Of a DNA stretch of 64,000 nucleotides, positions 1-11,715 are shown in pieces. The stretch comes from Hypholoma sublateritium FD-334 SS-4 (taxonomy: Eukaryota; Basidiomycota; Agaricomycetes; Agaricales; Strophariaceae): NCBI GenBank assembly GCA_000827495.1, contig KN817532.1:1-64000 (forward strand), given 5' to 3'. Made by a program: the position numbers and the translations under genes. Below the pieces are notes generated by a model that ran no database searches, had not been told where the DNA came from, and saw only the letters and a program-made list of their open reading frames with translations. How positions within the stretch are numbered: the first letter of the stretch is position 1; every line of letters begins with the position of its first letter.

Positions 1-1552
1 CTTTGGCCATCTGAAAGCTTCAACTTGAATGCGCGAGATTTGTGCGGCCGGACAACTTCGGTGAAAGCCACAATCTGAACCAGTAAGGGCGGCCCTTGCA
101 GAGATCCTGTNGCCGGTAAAATGTCTGGTCCAAAACCCGTGCCGTGGGATGTCGAATCTGCTAAATCGGACCCAATAATTTGCTNGGTGGCAAGTGTTAT
201 TAGCTGCGCGTAATCTAACATCTCGCGGCCATCTATTCTCGCCTTGATTCTTGCCCAATGATAGCATTCCGCAAGCCATTCCTGATACAGGTGTAGCAAA
301 TCCAGTTAGCGACATTTTCAATAAATTGGCTGTCGCAACTTACAGGGTCAATCTGAGGACGGGAGAAAGCAGAATGGGCCCATCGAGTAAGCTTGATCGG
401 GAGAATTATTTCATATCCAGAAGCCTGTGTTACTGATCGGCGCAGCATTATACGAGGTTTTTTTCAGTGGCCTCGGAAGAGTACGACGTGGTCAGTTATT
501 GTTGATAATCCAGCATACTACTACATCTGACACTTTATAATTTCTACGAAGCTGCGCAGTCTTGGCACAGTCGGTAGAATGTCATTCTCAACACGCTGCG
601 CCGCAGGCAGTGTCACGGTTAATCAAGGCTCGATTCACTGACATCTGTCTATTTATCTGTGAAGAAGACTAACCGCCACTCAGTTCATGCCGTTATTCCC
701 GGTTCAATTTTGCTTTGGGATTTCGTCGTCACTACCCCTTGAAATGCTTCAGACACTGGCACGCGCCTCGTCGATATCGTAGTGATTGAAGTTTGAACGC
801 GCCACGAAGCGCCGCTTCCTGGTGTGCACCACTTGGGCTCAAAAATTTGCTGGCCACACGTTCCCTAGCTCATGTGCGTTTGAACGCTAGCTGACATGCC
901 CAACTTGTAGCTTCAACTTTGTTTGGGGAACAACTGCAATTTGGGCCACGATAAACCAAACGCGGTGCGAATTTATGGATTCCACGAAAATCCCGACTCG
1001 CGCGTGCGTGCACGACGTGAAGGGCTCGCATTCTGTCATATTCAATCGGGCATATCATGCGGACGACGGCGCCAGCACACAGGACCTACGCCTAGTCGGA
1101 TCGCACAGCGTGACCTTTGAGGCGGAACCCCGGGCCAGCGGACGCTCGAACATACTACGTCGACCGCTCGCTGAACCTGCCCGTTACTCGTCTCGCCGAA
1201 CACGGACTTCTTGTCGAAATTCAAACAAGTTGCGTCCCCCCCCCCCCCAAAAAAAAAAAACATCTGTGCATGGTCGGCCATGGATCCGCGCTCAACAGCG
1301 TCTCGTTTACCGCGCATACTCATTGTGTACCCTTTCATTTACGCCAAATTTACGCTATTACGCCCCCGATTCAGTCGACGTCTCTCACGGATATTAACAG
1401 CGCAGTATTACGGCTTCCTACTCCGCAGGATTCTAACTACTGCGGTAGTGCTGTATATAATTGAGTATCGTTTCCTTGTTGTACATTTATCTGCTTTCTC
1501 CCTNCTCAACTCAGACCATCCCAGACTGTAAAAATCTCCATCTACGATCTCC
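1..1552. other. Left-edge stretch without a recognisable gene
   Basis: Only short overlapping open frames are present, with no conserved motif and no convincing exon chain. The stretch holds isolated ambiguous bases near 110, 185 and 1504 and a C-run/A-run junction at 1236-1260. It is probably upstream or repeat-derived DNA of the DUF6698 locus. Confidence 0.5.
1236..1260. repeat. Homopolymer junction, C13 followed by A12
   Basis: Thirteen consecutive C are followed directly by twelve A. Such a tract is prone to slippage and to sequencing error, so reading frames crossing it should not be trusted. Confidence 0.9.
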
Positions 1553-3008
1553 ATGCCCAACAACGAGAACGTTCCCCCTACGGGCNTCGCAGGTAATTTA
1601 TCGAATGGCTCAAACGATGCTTTGCAACTTGGGCCCAGAAAAAAGCCGTGAGTCCAGATATTTTGTTTGGTCATTATTATGCAATACTAATGTTCTGTTC
1701 ACACAGTCGAACGACGGATCCTCTCGTCCACCATGGGCGCCATTTTGGGAGGACGATACACGCTCTCTGCAATGTAAATGCTTTGATCACTAATGGGGTC
1801 ATTCGGATGAGCGAGCGCTCTGACGAGCCAGAAGAGGCGTTTACTGCTCAGTATGTCATTATTCGCTACATAATGATCAGCTTCTCAAGCTTGTCATGAA
1901 CTGTTCAGGGAACGTCGAGAGCACAAAGTGTTCACTTTATTGATGAGAAGTGTTCCCGGCCTTGAAGAGAGAATCATGACCAGTGATTCTGAGGAAGAGG
2001 TTCATAATATTGCGACTATGGTAAGTCCCATTGCTCATGTGCTAAATTTCTCGGTATTTCTAAAGCTAGCCATTTTTCTAGCTACAAAAAGGAGCGTCCG
2101 GTGCTAGGTCTGATGACACAAAGAGCCTCAAGTCAGCAATTATCGATTGGCTCTTGCCCGCAGGAGAATGCCTGATTCCTCCGATCGGACGAAATATCAA
2201 AATAGAGCGCGGCTTCAATCACGAGAGAACGGGAGCACTCCTTTGTCCGGCAGGCGTCGATTGGTCAGACCAAGAGTGAGTGTGGTTTACATTTTCACTA
2301 CGTCGCTAAGCTCCTGCACGTCAAGAACTAAGCAGAAACTTCGCACGGGCGAATTATCTGTATCTGGTGATCAGTGGCCAATACTTCTATATAGTTCTTA
2401 CAAGTATGATGATACCAACCCATGGAAAGGCTTGTTGCAAAGTGCAATATTGGTCAAAGTCTGCACGAATATAAATTTGACTATTTTTTTTTGACTAACC
2501 AGCTGTTCTACAGGCGTACAAGCACATATTTACCTCACCGAGTTCAGTCGAGAGAGAAGCAAAGGCAACGAGGTCGGGAAACGCTCGTATCCACGGGATG
2601 ACTAGCGTGACTTGTGCTTCTATCGTATATGCTGCCACGCAGGTGAGAGCTTTTGACTGTCACTCTGCGACGATTTAATCTCCTCCGAAGGCAAGATTTG
2701 CTTTGTNCTCCTCTAGTGTTTTCAGTCGTACCGACACCACAACGGACTCCGAGCGATTCTACAACAGCCTCCTTGAAATGCTTGAAGACCCGGATGAAAC
2801 GGTAGAGGTGAATGCTCTACTCACCTGGTGGAACCGGTCAGACTACTACTTTGTGTCGACAGTCTAGTAGCTGATTTTTTTTATTAGACAGGTGTTTCCA
2901 AACTATAATACCACCTCAAGGCCCGTTTCGAAGGATAGTGCTTTAGCCAAAATCAAGGCTAAAAGGGCAGCAGCAAAGCAGGCTGCTTTGCGGGATTCCA
3001 ATGTATAG
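1553..3008 (+). CDS. DUF6698-family protein, multi-exon
   Basis: The reading frame starts at ATG 1553 (MPNNENVPPTG...) and can be chained through introns of about 50-60 bp, the first being 1651-1709. After it comes RTTDPLVHHGRHFGRTIHAL, then ALCNVNALITNG, REHKVFTLLMRSVPGLEERI, GALLCPAGVDW, KHIFTSPSSVEREA, TRSGNARIHGMTSVT, SRTDTTTDSERFYNSLLEML and ALLTWWNRQVFPNY, ending in an Ala/Lys-rich tail (AKIKAKRAAAKQAALRDSNV). This order of motifs is the hallmark of the DUF6698 family, which is multiplied in mushroom genomes and has no known function. One codon of exon 1 contains an N (1586). Another N at 2707 lies near the intron before the SRTDTTTD exon, so that junction is uncertain. The central exon between GVDW and KHIF (about 2330-2460) is also approximate. 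The family match is seen; no role can be given. Confidence 0.82.
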
Positions 3009-3390
3009 AATATCTGATTAAGTTGGTAATGGACAAATGCCTGATTAATGTTGTCCGCAATTTATGCTTTATCCTTGATCACACGCGATGACCCAAGATT
3101 GAGATTGCTGCTAACGTCGTCCATTGGCAACACTGCTGGCTGGCGGGTGTATCTGCGACGCAGCAGATTCCACTTACGGCCTTCAGCGCTACCTCGTTTT
3201 GCTGACCCGTGGCCACCGCCAACACCCCTCAGGCACCCTGATTACGCTTTGTAAATTACATTGTTCCAGCCATGGGGGCACGAGGAAAAATTAGCGGAAC
3301 CTGTCTATGTATCTGATCTTATCACCGTGATCAGGGCTCAATATTCAATGGTGGTCCTAGTCGGACATGAGCTGGTGCAGATACATATTG
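3009..3390. other. No gene seen
   Basis: The stretch lies between the DUF6698 stop codon and the tandem repeat. It has only short frames without recognisable motifs. Confidence 0.5.
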
Positions 3391-4060
3391 GTATTTTGCG
3401 CAGTGTCTGCTTTGATCCTAACAGTCTCTATTGCGTACATGGGCAGTTCCACAAGCTCTAGTCTTTCACATATAGGCTGACACCGCTGGTAATATTTGAA
3501 AACACCGTAACATAAATTTCTTCGGTAGCTTATANTGATACATCAGTGTTTGACTTTGGTTTGGCTACTGGCTGCGTCTACACATTATCTAGTCAGTCTA
3601 ATCACTGTTCCCTTACGCCGTTCTTACGGCGGTGGAAATGTATATTGATACATGATCGGATTTGTCTCTACTGCATACATGGGTAGTCGCCCAAGACCTA
3701 GACTTTCACATATACGCTGATACCGATGGTATGATCCAGAAATATTCGAAGTAAACACCGCCGACGTAAATTTCTTCAGTAAGTTATATTGATGTCCAAT
3801 TGATGTCAGTGTTTGACTGCTGGCCGCATCCACATATTCTAATCAGTCTGATTGAGTCTGATATATGTATGTCGTCCTTACGGCAGTGAAAATATGTATT
3901 AGCGTTTTGCACTGTGTCAGCTTTGAACATGTCACTTTCAATTGCACACATGAGCAGTTCCGCAAGTCCTAGCACCCTGAGCATAGGTTGACATTGCTGT
4001 GTTTTTCCACAAGTGTTTAACTTACGCTCAGCTATCAATTTCTTTGGTAAATGGTCTTGA
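3391..4060. repeat. Diverged tandem repeat, three copies of about 240-270 bp
   Basis: The same ordered landmarks recur. 'ttgcgtacatgggcagttcc' near 3431 returns as 'ctgcatacatgggtagtcgc' near 3671 and as 'ttgcacacatgagcagttcc' near 3942. The landmark 'ttcttcggtagcttat' near 3519 returns as 'ttcttcagtaagttat' near 3772 and less exactly near 4039. 'cagtgtttgact' and 'cttacggc' stretches recur between them. The spacings are about 240 and 270 bp. No copy carries an open frame of note. It could be an old satellite-like array or a decayed repeat family. Confidence 0.8.
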
Positions 4061-5595
4061 TACAGAGGTGCGAAATTCTCGTAATCGTTGACTTTTATGC
4101 GCCAACCTCTCGCAGTCGACAACATCAATATCAGCGCGATTTATTTGTTCAGTCCTCAAGATATCTTGTAGATGTTGTGAAAATAGCCACGATCAGCGTG
4201 CTAGAAATGGCAATAAAGATTAGGCTACAATATTTAATGAAATTAGAGATGTTTTATAAATGTTCAGGCCATATCACCCCAGTTATTTCCTTCTCTGCCG
4301 GCTCTCAATTTCCCGATGATTGATGGGCCTGTGATGCACAATTAACGATACCCTTGGAGCCTAGGGAATTATGATAGCTACTTTTTTAATTGAATTCGGG
4401 AAACGCCTTTTCTAGGCCCTCAGAGATGCCCAGAGCGCGGACCAACAATAACTCGTTCAGTACGAGCATTTGCATAAATAAATATAAAGAAAAAACCTCA
4501 TCGTGAAATGATGAACAAAATTGTAATGAAGCTGGTTGAGATAACAGTCTAACGGCACCGATGCAAACGCATTTCAGTGGATACCTTCTAGACTCGCGAA
4601 TACCTTCCCCTGATGACTGCGTTGAGGCTTTGATGCTACTTGGCGCAGCCAAGCCTGGGCCCGCCGCCCCCGTCGCACGCGCCCTTGAAGGGATCAAACA
4701 TAGCCTAATCCGGCCATATGGGTCCATCCGCTAATTCCATGGCCTACCTTGGGCCTGTTCACGTCTGGAATGCTGAAGTTCGAACAAACACTACGGAACT
4801 TCCAGTGTGTGGGGACAGGGTCCATGCATAGCTTATAACATCTTCAATCCAGAAATTCGGAGAGACTGGGTATCGGTTTTGCGTCAGAAGATCCCTAAAA
4901 ACTTTTAATGCTTGATAAAGAAAATCAGCGGTCAGCCGGCAATTTGAATGGGACATCGTTCGCACCGACCTCCGACTTGGATTTATCTTGTTACTCTTGA
5001 TTCAAAGAGGACCGACATCTACAGTGCCACTGTCAGCTGCGACATAATGAATTCCTGACGCTAACAATTTATGCCGCGTTTAATCAATGACGACTTGGAA
5101 GTTTGACGTCGGGGATGATATTTCAAAGCTTGCTTCTGCCTATTGCCGAGTATCGCCTATTGCCAAGTATCATATATCAAGAGCTGGTGGAGGGATTGGC
5201 TGGTACTTACGAGCTTCGGTGGAAAGGAACTTTGAAGTTGAAGCTTATTTCTTGCATTGAATCATTGATAAAACAAATAAATATATAGACTTGTATTCGA
5301 AGCAAGTCCTATTTGTACCAATCTGCATGGAAAGACATATGGCGATCCAAGACACTGATTACGAGGCACTGAAGCTTGGAAAGAAACACTACGAATTCAG
5401 TCACTTGACAGTGACGTTATGTCAGGGCACAAAGATAAGGAAGATGCCCTAGCCCAGTTCGCCAAGTTCAGAAATTAAGCTCGACTGAATTCAGACAGTT
5501 GGCCGAAGAACACAAATACAGGTAGAGAATACAAACTAAACGAAAGTCAACACGTCCGGCGCCATCGACTTTAATCAGTGGATATGCGGGAGATA
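4061..5595. other. AT-rich stretch without a recognisable gene
   Basis: Small frames occur on both strands (the longest at 4386-4727, minus) but have no family motif, no exon chaining and no codon preference resembling neighbouring genes. I see no feature beyond possible decayed repeat DNA. Confidence 0.5.
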
Positions 5596-6359
5596 TCATT
5601 GTCGATAGTGTCGAGTAGTATCAACAGAGATTGCCGACGCGGAGTCTGGCATTCCAGATGTATCAGACATCGCCACGGAGGATGACCTATCCAAGGCCAT
5701 ATAGGCAGCAGAATTAGGTCGCACAAGACGCCGAGTGTCTTCGTCGTCATAAGAGCCTCTGTGCTGACTAGAATGGGCAATGACGGGTACCCGCGGTTTG
5801 CGCATCGACGTCACTGATCGACGAAGATTGGTGACAACATTGTGCATCTTTGGCAGCGCTGTTCTCCTAACCGACTCCTTGAACTTGTCGCGCGTCGCTT
5901 TACCAGGTGGTGCCTCCGAGGGACGAGAATATCCAGAGAGGGTGGACGTCGTGATGAGTTCCGGGGGCAGTATATCCTCGAAGGTTTTGGGTATTGTTTC
6001 TGCTGGAGGTGATATGGGGGAGTCTTCATCGTCCGCTGTGATTTACTCAAAACCCTGCAAGAGATATTATATATTGCGCAGGCTTACACGAAGAAAAGGC
6101 GCTAGGTCTGGATCTTTCAAATGCCGAAGTTGTTTTCGGAAAAGGCTTCATTGTACCGTACTCCGCACCAGGTTCTCCTTGGTATAGAGCGCCGTGCTTG
6201 TCCTTGAACAAGTACCTCCGTGTATCAGCATCGTATCCGATCCGGCGGAATCCTTCTGGGAGACGACATGAATCCTATTTGGATATTAGATGCCACATTC
6301 CAGAGAAACCAATGATGTAATGCACCTACCTCTTCGTGTTGCGTCCAACGAGATGTCAT
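5596..6359 (-). CDS. Small basidiomycete protein with a CBM50/LysM-associated N-terminal module
   Basis: Three exons give a 218-residue product. The 55-bp intron (6274-6328) and the 52-bp intron (about 6027-6078) both have clean ends and leave a length divisible by three. The start reads MTSRWTQHEED and continues LPEGFRRIGYDADTRRYLF, then ALYQGEPGAEYG. This module is widespread in basidiomycete proteins often labelled carbohydrate-binding module family 50 (LysM-associated). The middle is acidic and Pro/Ser-rich (SSSDDEDSPISPP). A basic amphipathic block follows (KATRDKFKESVRRTALPKM, HNVVTNLRRSVTSMRKP), and the tail is Ser-rich. No signal peptide and no classical LysM repeat are visible, so secretion or chitin binding should not be assumed from the label. 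The role is unknown. Confidence 0.7.
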
Positions 6360-7225
6360 TGCACTTCCAGAGGCGCTGCACTAGGGTAGTTCGAGTGACT
6401 TGGCAAGACAAGCTATATACAATGCTCTGTCGCGAATCTTTACGTTGGATTAGCACAAGTGTCTTTGAGACAGAGTTGTGTAGTTATTCCTCAGCGGCAG
6501 AATCAACTTGCAGTTTATCAAAGAGGAGAAGTAGTGGGGGGTCCTAATCACGACGCGGTTGCCACAACGAGGTCCAGTCATTCCGAACCTGTGGCGTTCG
6601 GCCGGCATTATGTCACTTCGTTGATCGCATTCGCGGAAGTTGCCGTCTCACGTCGGATTTCTCGCGCTTTGTGGCCCACTTGGACTATGATATACAAATG
6701 ATATATGAAGCTTGAAGCTTTGAAGGCTGAACAAAGCTGATACAGCTCAGACAAGTTACCCAGACTTATTTTACCCAACTTTTACCATAGGTAAAAAATA
6801 TGCTACCTATCATGTGTATGCAACGGTGTTAAAACGTTGAAGAGTGCCAATCTGGTACGGCTACACGCGTTGTACAGGCATGAACATTTTGGGAAAGGAA
6901 ATTTTGCGCTGCCATATGTAACAGGTCCCACATATACGGCCCAGAGTCAGTAAATTTATCGCGTTCGTGTAGACTTAACAAAAACCACTGAGGAGGGAAC
7001 ATGTGAATGCGGTTGTTGTTCTCAAGTGTGTCCCTTAGCAGGCCGCAGAAAGACTTGCTTCCGCATCTGCACTTAACAAGCTTTCTTTGCCAGATCATCA
7101 AGGAAAACTGCAGTCTCAAATGAGCAAGAAATGGGTATCCAAATAAATAGAAGATCGGTACAAAATCAAAAAAGCACATAACAACACACTCGCCCCGCCC
7201 ACGCCATATCTACATCGCCTCGAGA
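6360..7225. other. Intergenic, no gene seen
   Basis: The stretch lies between the upstream end of the CBM50-like gene and the 3' end of the BAH gene, both transcribed leftward. A minus-strand frame at 6829-7179 has no homology I recognise and lies directly beyond the BAH stop codon, so it is most likely 3' UTR. Confidence 0.5.
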
Positions 7226-8949
7226 TCAAATAGCGCTGCGGCACTTCGGGCACACGACCAGCGGCAGCGGCTTTCGTGCTCCAGAAATTTGGACAATCGC
7301 ATTCTCTGCACCGAGCCTCACCTCTCCGTGCTCGCTGAACACCTGAACCTCCCAGTCCTCCGGCAGCGAACTCCCCTCTAGGATCTGGTATACGAGGCGC
7401 CGCGCGCGCGTCACGAACCCTATGTTGCCCGAGATGCCCCCCGGTCTGAAAGCGGCACCGCGGACCATCGGCTGCTGCGCAACTTGCAGCAGGAGCGGCG
7501 GGAGGTCCGCGAGCGTATCGGCAAGCGCACGTACAGGCTGCGCGCGGACTTCGACGGGCGGGCCCGAGGCAGCCTCGTTGGGGGCGTTCTTGCTCGGCCG
7601 CCCGCGACGCTTCTTCTTCGGCGGCTTTTCCACGTCCGAGGCGTCGTCGTTGTTGTTTGTCAGAGAGCCCTGTATCATGGTGAGCGCGACGAGGGACTCG
7701 AGGTCGACGTTGTCGTCGGTGTCCGGGGAGCAAGCGAGGAGGCGTAGGGCGCGGCTCGCAGAGGATGAAGAGGAGGACGCCGCGGACGCGGGTGGAGCTG
7801 TGGTAGTCGTTTTCGAGACCTTCTTGATGGGGCTTGCGTGCTTTCGGGCGCTTCGCAGCGGGGCCGCCGCCGACGGCTTGACGTGGACTGTCGTTAGAGC
7901 TTCGGCGGAAGAGCTCTCTTTGTGCTTTCCGGCGAGCAAGCAGCTCTGGTGGAAGGCACGGCGGCACGATGGGCGCGGGCAGAAGTGCATGATGCTGTCT
8001 GGGAGAGTATCGTCTGGACAGTATGGCATTTGACATGTGCACGCGGCAGAGCCTGGTTTAGGCTGGTTAGAGCATTAGTCTGGGCAATGCAAGCAGGAGA
8101 GATTGCCAGGGTACCTTCAGAGTACGGGCCTTGTATTCAAAGGTATAGCGGTGGTAAAATTCGTCTCGTGCGATGAATGGAGGCTCTGGATCATTCTCAT
8201 TAAATGTAGTCACTGAGATGACAGCTGTGTGCAATATAAGATGATGGAAAGATTCTTGGAACAGGTCGACGTACCGTCAAATGCTTCTGATTCAACAAAG
8301 TCATAATGGTCTGCATAGATTCGTTCATGGCCAGTCACTGAAGCGGGGTCGCTGAAATACTTTGAGAAAGCGATTTACGGATAATAGAGTAGTTTGTCCA
8401 CATACAATGATTTGATCACATCTGCAACATCCCTTCCACTGTAAAACCACTGGACCTTAGCCCAAACCTGTTGTACACGAGAGATGAGGCACGCGTCAAC
8501 GGCCTTGGGAGAAAAATGAACCAACAGTGTTTGTCCCCTCTTCGTCTATTTCTGCGCGTATGTCCTTGATTCTCCCGACCCAATATTCCCAGAGTTCCAT
8601 ATTTGACCCAGGCTCGCGGCCGCTAGGAAGTATAATGGCACTGTCCAAATGAGCATTTTATACACAAAGCTAGAAAATTAGACTTACATGTCATCCTTGG
8701 AGAACTTGTGTTCCGTCCCGTCGTCTTTATCAGTTACTGTAAATCACGGAACCCCATTCAGATAATGTGAGCAAAACGGCATATTGGAAGGTGAACAGAA
8801 TTTCCATGAGCCTCATAATAGAGCAGTAGAATATCAAACTCACTAACAAAGGTGCCAAAAGGTACCATGCTCGACCACTTTTCGTCGGTCAGGGGAGCGT
8901 ACGCGGTTGCTTTAACGGCGCGCCTTTTCGTAGGCCGACCCCGAGGCAT
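7226..8949 (-). CDS. BAH-domain chromatin protein with C-terminal Cys/His-rich (PHD-like) finger
   Basis: The start codon at 8949 opens a basic peptide (MPRGRPTKRRAVKATAY). Following exons read DKDDGTEHKFSKDD, AIILPSGREPGS, WVGRIKDIRAEID, VWAKVQWFYSGRDVADVI, HERIYADHYDFVESDAFD and EPPFIARDEFYHRY, the order expected of a BAH domain (about residues 40-190). Then comes a Cys/His cluster, CTCQMPYCPDD, MHFCPRPSCRRAFHQSC, closing near the C-terminus with VVCPKCRSAI. A second basic stretch (PPKKKRRGRPSKN) looks like a nuclear localisation or AT-hook-like signal. BAH domains act in nuclear complexes on nucleosomes or modified histones, so a reader role in silencing or chromatin regulation is inferred. 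The gene is divergent from the CLN3 homologue, with 412 bp between start codons. Confidence 0.85.
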
Positions 8950-9361
8950 TGTCTCCCCTGCTTGTTTGTGTCCAATTTTGTTTCAAGTATACTCAGTTCA
9001 TGCGTAGGCCAGTTGATTTGTGGGGCGAGCGAGTAAACGAGAAAGTAGAGGAGTAAATTGAAGTCCAAGTAACAGAGCAAGACATGGGGAAGAATTCAAC
9101 ATGGACTGTTTCAACGCTCTGTAATCACGCGCCGAAAAGTCACACACTGCTACTCTCCGAATTGCAGGTCATTCAAAGCCTCCAGGCTCCGAGTCAAACA
9201 ATCTTAAAACAGCCAGGCTCCATCCCCGGGCTCAGCTCTCTTGCACGTCAACTCCTCCATGCCAATGGCTCTAGCAGGACAATTCTGAAGACGGATCTCA
9301 CCATACATTCCTCCTGTATTCGGCCCATTACTTACATTCGCAACACGATTCCATCACTCCT
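8950..9361. promoter_or_regulatory. Divergent intergenic region between BAH gene and CLN3 homologue
   Basis: This 412-bp interval separates the start codons of two genes transcribed away from each other, so it must carry both core promoters. No TATA box or known operator stands out. A short plus-strand frame at 9084 ends inside the CLN3 5' region and is treated as leader sequence. Confidence 0.6.
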
Positions 9362-11409
9362 ATGCCGCGACGAGCAGTGTCATTTTCGGCTGCAGAACTT
9401 AGCTTGAGGCTTCCGGATGAATCTGATGAAGAACCAGACCGAAGTACACCTGAAGACAAGACAATAGAGTGTATGTGATTCACTCATGCTAACGGCGTAT
9501 GTTATTGATGTGACGATAGCCAGAGAGCGGACACTTTTACGAAAGCTTGGGCTTTCGTTTTTCATCTTCGGCCTGATAAACAACGGTGAATATGCCAGAC
9601 CTTTCCTGTTCTATATTGCATGTATCTGAATGTAGTCTATGCTAGTTCTCTATGTAATCATTCTATCAGCAGCACTGGACCTGGTGCCGCCCTCTACGCC
9701 GAAGGGCATTGTCGCCTTCTGCAATATCGCACCATCCTTGGTCGCCGTCTCATGGTCCTATCTATTCAAAGGGAAGATTCGATACACCAAACGGCTAACA
9801 GCATGCTGTGGGCTGAGCACGCTTGGGATGCTAGTGAGTACGCACTCTGCTGCGACTCGTTATACTTATATTGTATCCCGGTAGGTAATAGCGCTCTTTG
9901 ATAGCCTATACATGCGGTTGCTAGGAATAGCAATGGCGTCTTTCTCCACAGGTGATTAGACACAACGCTTTCCACTCTATAGGTTGATCTTAAAGTACTC
10001 TAGGAATGGGAGAGTTGACATTCCTGCAGCTATCGACGACATACTCCCCTCCATCCATAGCGGGATACAGCGTAGGGTATATGATCTTGCTAAATATTTT
10101 GCGATCATTTTAACATCTTATCTACAGATACTTTGCTTCCGGAACTGGAGCAGCTGGACTTGTTGGAGCATTTATGTGGTGGGAGGTGCGGGGCTTAGGT
10201 GTTCGGCTTGGTGTCGGAATGTCTTCCGTATGTGTTAATATGATATTATGCGCATCATCTCTGCTCATTCACCGCATCTAGCTCATGCCGTTACTTATAC
10301 CGTTGACTTATTATTTCCTGCTCCCAACCACCTCGGCCTTTTTATACCCAATGTCGTCCGCTATCTACAACGATATGCTCAGTCCCCCGGCCCCGATATC
10401 TGCCCTTCCATACACGCCACTCGCTGCGGCGGAAGATGAAGAAGGAGAAGAAGAAGGAACAATGTCGTCCGGACCTCAAAGAGGGGTTGCACTGTCAATA
10501 GCAGATAAATGGCGACTGGTGCAGCCGCTGATCCCAAAGTATATGCTGCCACTTTGTAAGTCCCAGAAGGCTATTGTGGCTGATCTTACCTCATCTCTGA
10601 ATGTACTCCAGTCCTAGTATACCTTGTAAGTCGCCTCTTCGAGTAGCGCGAGGTGCAGGTACTCATTTTACTCTAGTTCGAATATATTATCAATCAGGTT
10701 AGCTCGCCGTTTCCGGCATGGCCGTAAACAATGCTGATCTATAGTGATAGGGAATAGGTCCTACCCTTCTGTATCCTGTTCCTTCTGTCGAAGGCCACTG
10801 GATCCTAAGCAAGATCATACACAGTGTCCGCGATTACTATCCACTTTGGCAGGTTCGTCCATTCCCTTATCCCTGTGTGTCTGGTAATAACCGTTGTACA
10901 TTGCAGCTGGTCTATCAAGCGACGGTATTCCTGTCGCGGTCGTCAATCTCCTTGGGGCTGCCCCCTCTACCCGCGCGCCTCCTGCCCTTACCCGCCGTCC
11001 TACAGTTCATGATCCTCGCGATTCTGGGGTATGAATCCGCCGTCGGGTTCTTCAGTCTAGAAGCAGAGAGTACGAACGTGTTCTTTGTCTTCTTGCTCGT
11101 CTGCGTGGAGGGAATCTGTGGCGGACTTGCCTAGTACATATCTTCATCTCATGTCCGCCTTCTGCTACTAATGCGCGCCTCCCTTCGTCCAGCGTAAATG
11201 TCTTCTACCACATCAACCACGAGCCTCCAGATTCGACCATCAGCCACGACATCGAGAAGACGCGGCAGGAGCGCGAATTCAAGATCGGGTCTATTGGGTT
11301 CGCGGTGTCGAACGGCATCCTGCTTGCGTCCATCCTCGCCGTACCCACCGAGATCGAGCTCTGCAAGGCGCAAATAACGCGCGGTAAGCTGCTGTGTAAA
11401 GGCTTGTAA
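9362..11409 (+). CDS. btn1: Battenin / CLN3-family vacuolar membrane protein
   Basis: At least ten short introns can be placed by frame. Exon 1 gives MPRRAVSFSAAELSLRLPDE, an acidic cytosolic leader with a DESDEEPDRSTPEDK stretch. The membrane segments then follow: RKLGLSFFIFGLINNVLYVI, ILSAALDLVPPSTPKG, VAFCNIAPSLVA, LTACCGLSTLGML, RLLGIAMASFSTGMGELTFL, LSTTYSPPSIAGYSVGYFAS, GTGAAGLVGAFMWWEVRGLG, LMPLLIPLTYYFLLP and FVFLLVCVEGICGGLAYVNV. GLINNVLYVIILSAALDLV and SGTGAAGLVGA are the CLN3 signature blocks. The family works in lysosome/vacuole homeostasis in fungi and animals. The loop after LPTTSAFLYPM is unusually acidic (EDEEGEEEG). The chosen C-terminus (ELCKAQITRGKLLCKGL) resembles the usual C-x2-Q-x2-RG ending. 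An alternative 50-bp intron (11384-11433) would replace it. Confidence 0.93.
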
Positions 11410-11420
11410 AGGCTTGTAAA
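11396..11420 (+). repeat. 10-bp direct repeat carrying the CLN3 stop codon
   Basis: The unit 'taaaggcttg' is repeated head to tail just at the end of the battenin reading frame. The stop codon TAA at 11407 lies inside it. The same stretch is part of a candidate alternative intron. Confidence 0.8.
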
Positions 11421-11715
11421 GATAGTTCTGCAGACGCAATGATATGTATCATCCCGCGGAAGGATATTCTTCTCGTCCTCTTCTGTGCATCCAGATTATA
11501 GTTTGATTCCCGTTGCTGGTGCAATACTATCTATCTAGGGGCGCGGCGTATAATGGAGACGTGAATATACAGTAGAATCCAGTAGACTACAATTATAATG
11601 ATCAAGATGAATGCGGAATCAAGAAATAACGACACAGCAGAAGATGACGCTTGTAGCGTGAATATAATGTAATAAATGTACAGATGATGATGCAACGCGC
11701 GGCTCCGCACGCAGA

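Noticed and set aside
4386..4727. 113-codon minus-strand frame
   Set aside because: It has no recognisable motif and lies in repeat-like AT-rich DNA. The amino-acid order looks random.
7422..8033. 203-codon plus-strand frame
   Set aside because: It lies opposite the large BAH-protein exon, whose translation carries clear domain motifs. The antisense product is compositionally driven.
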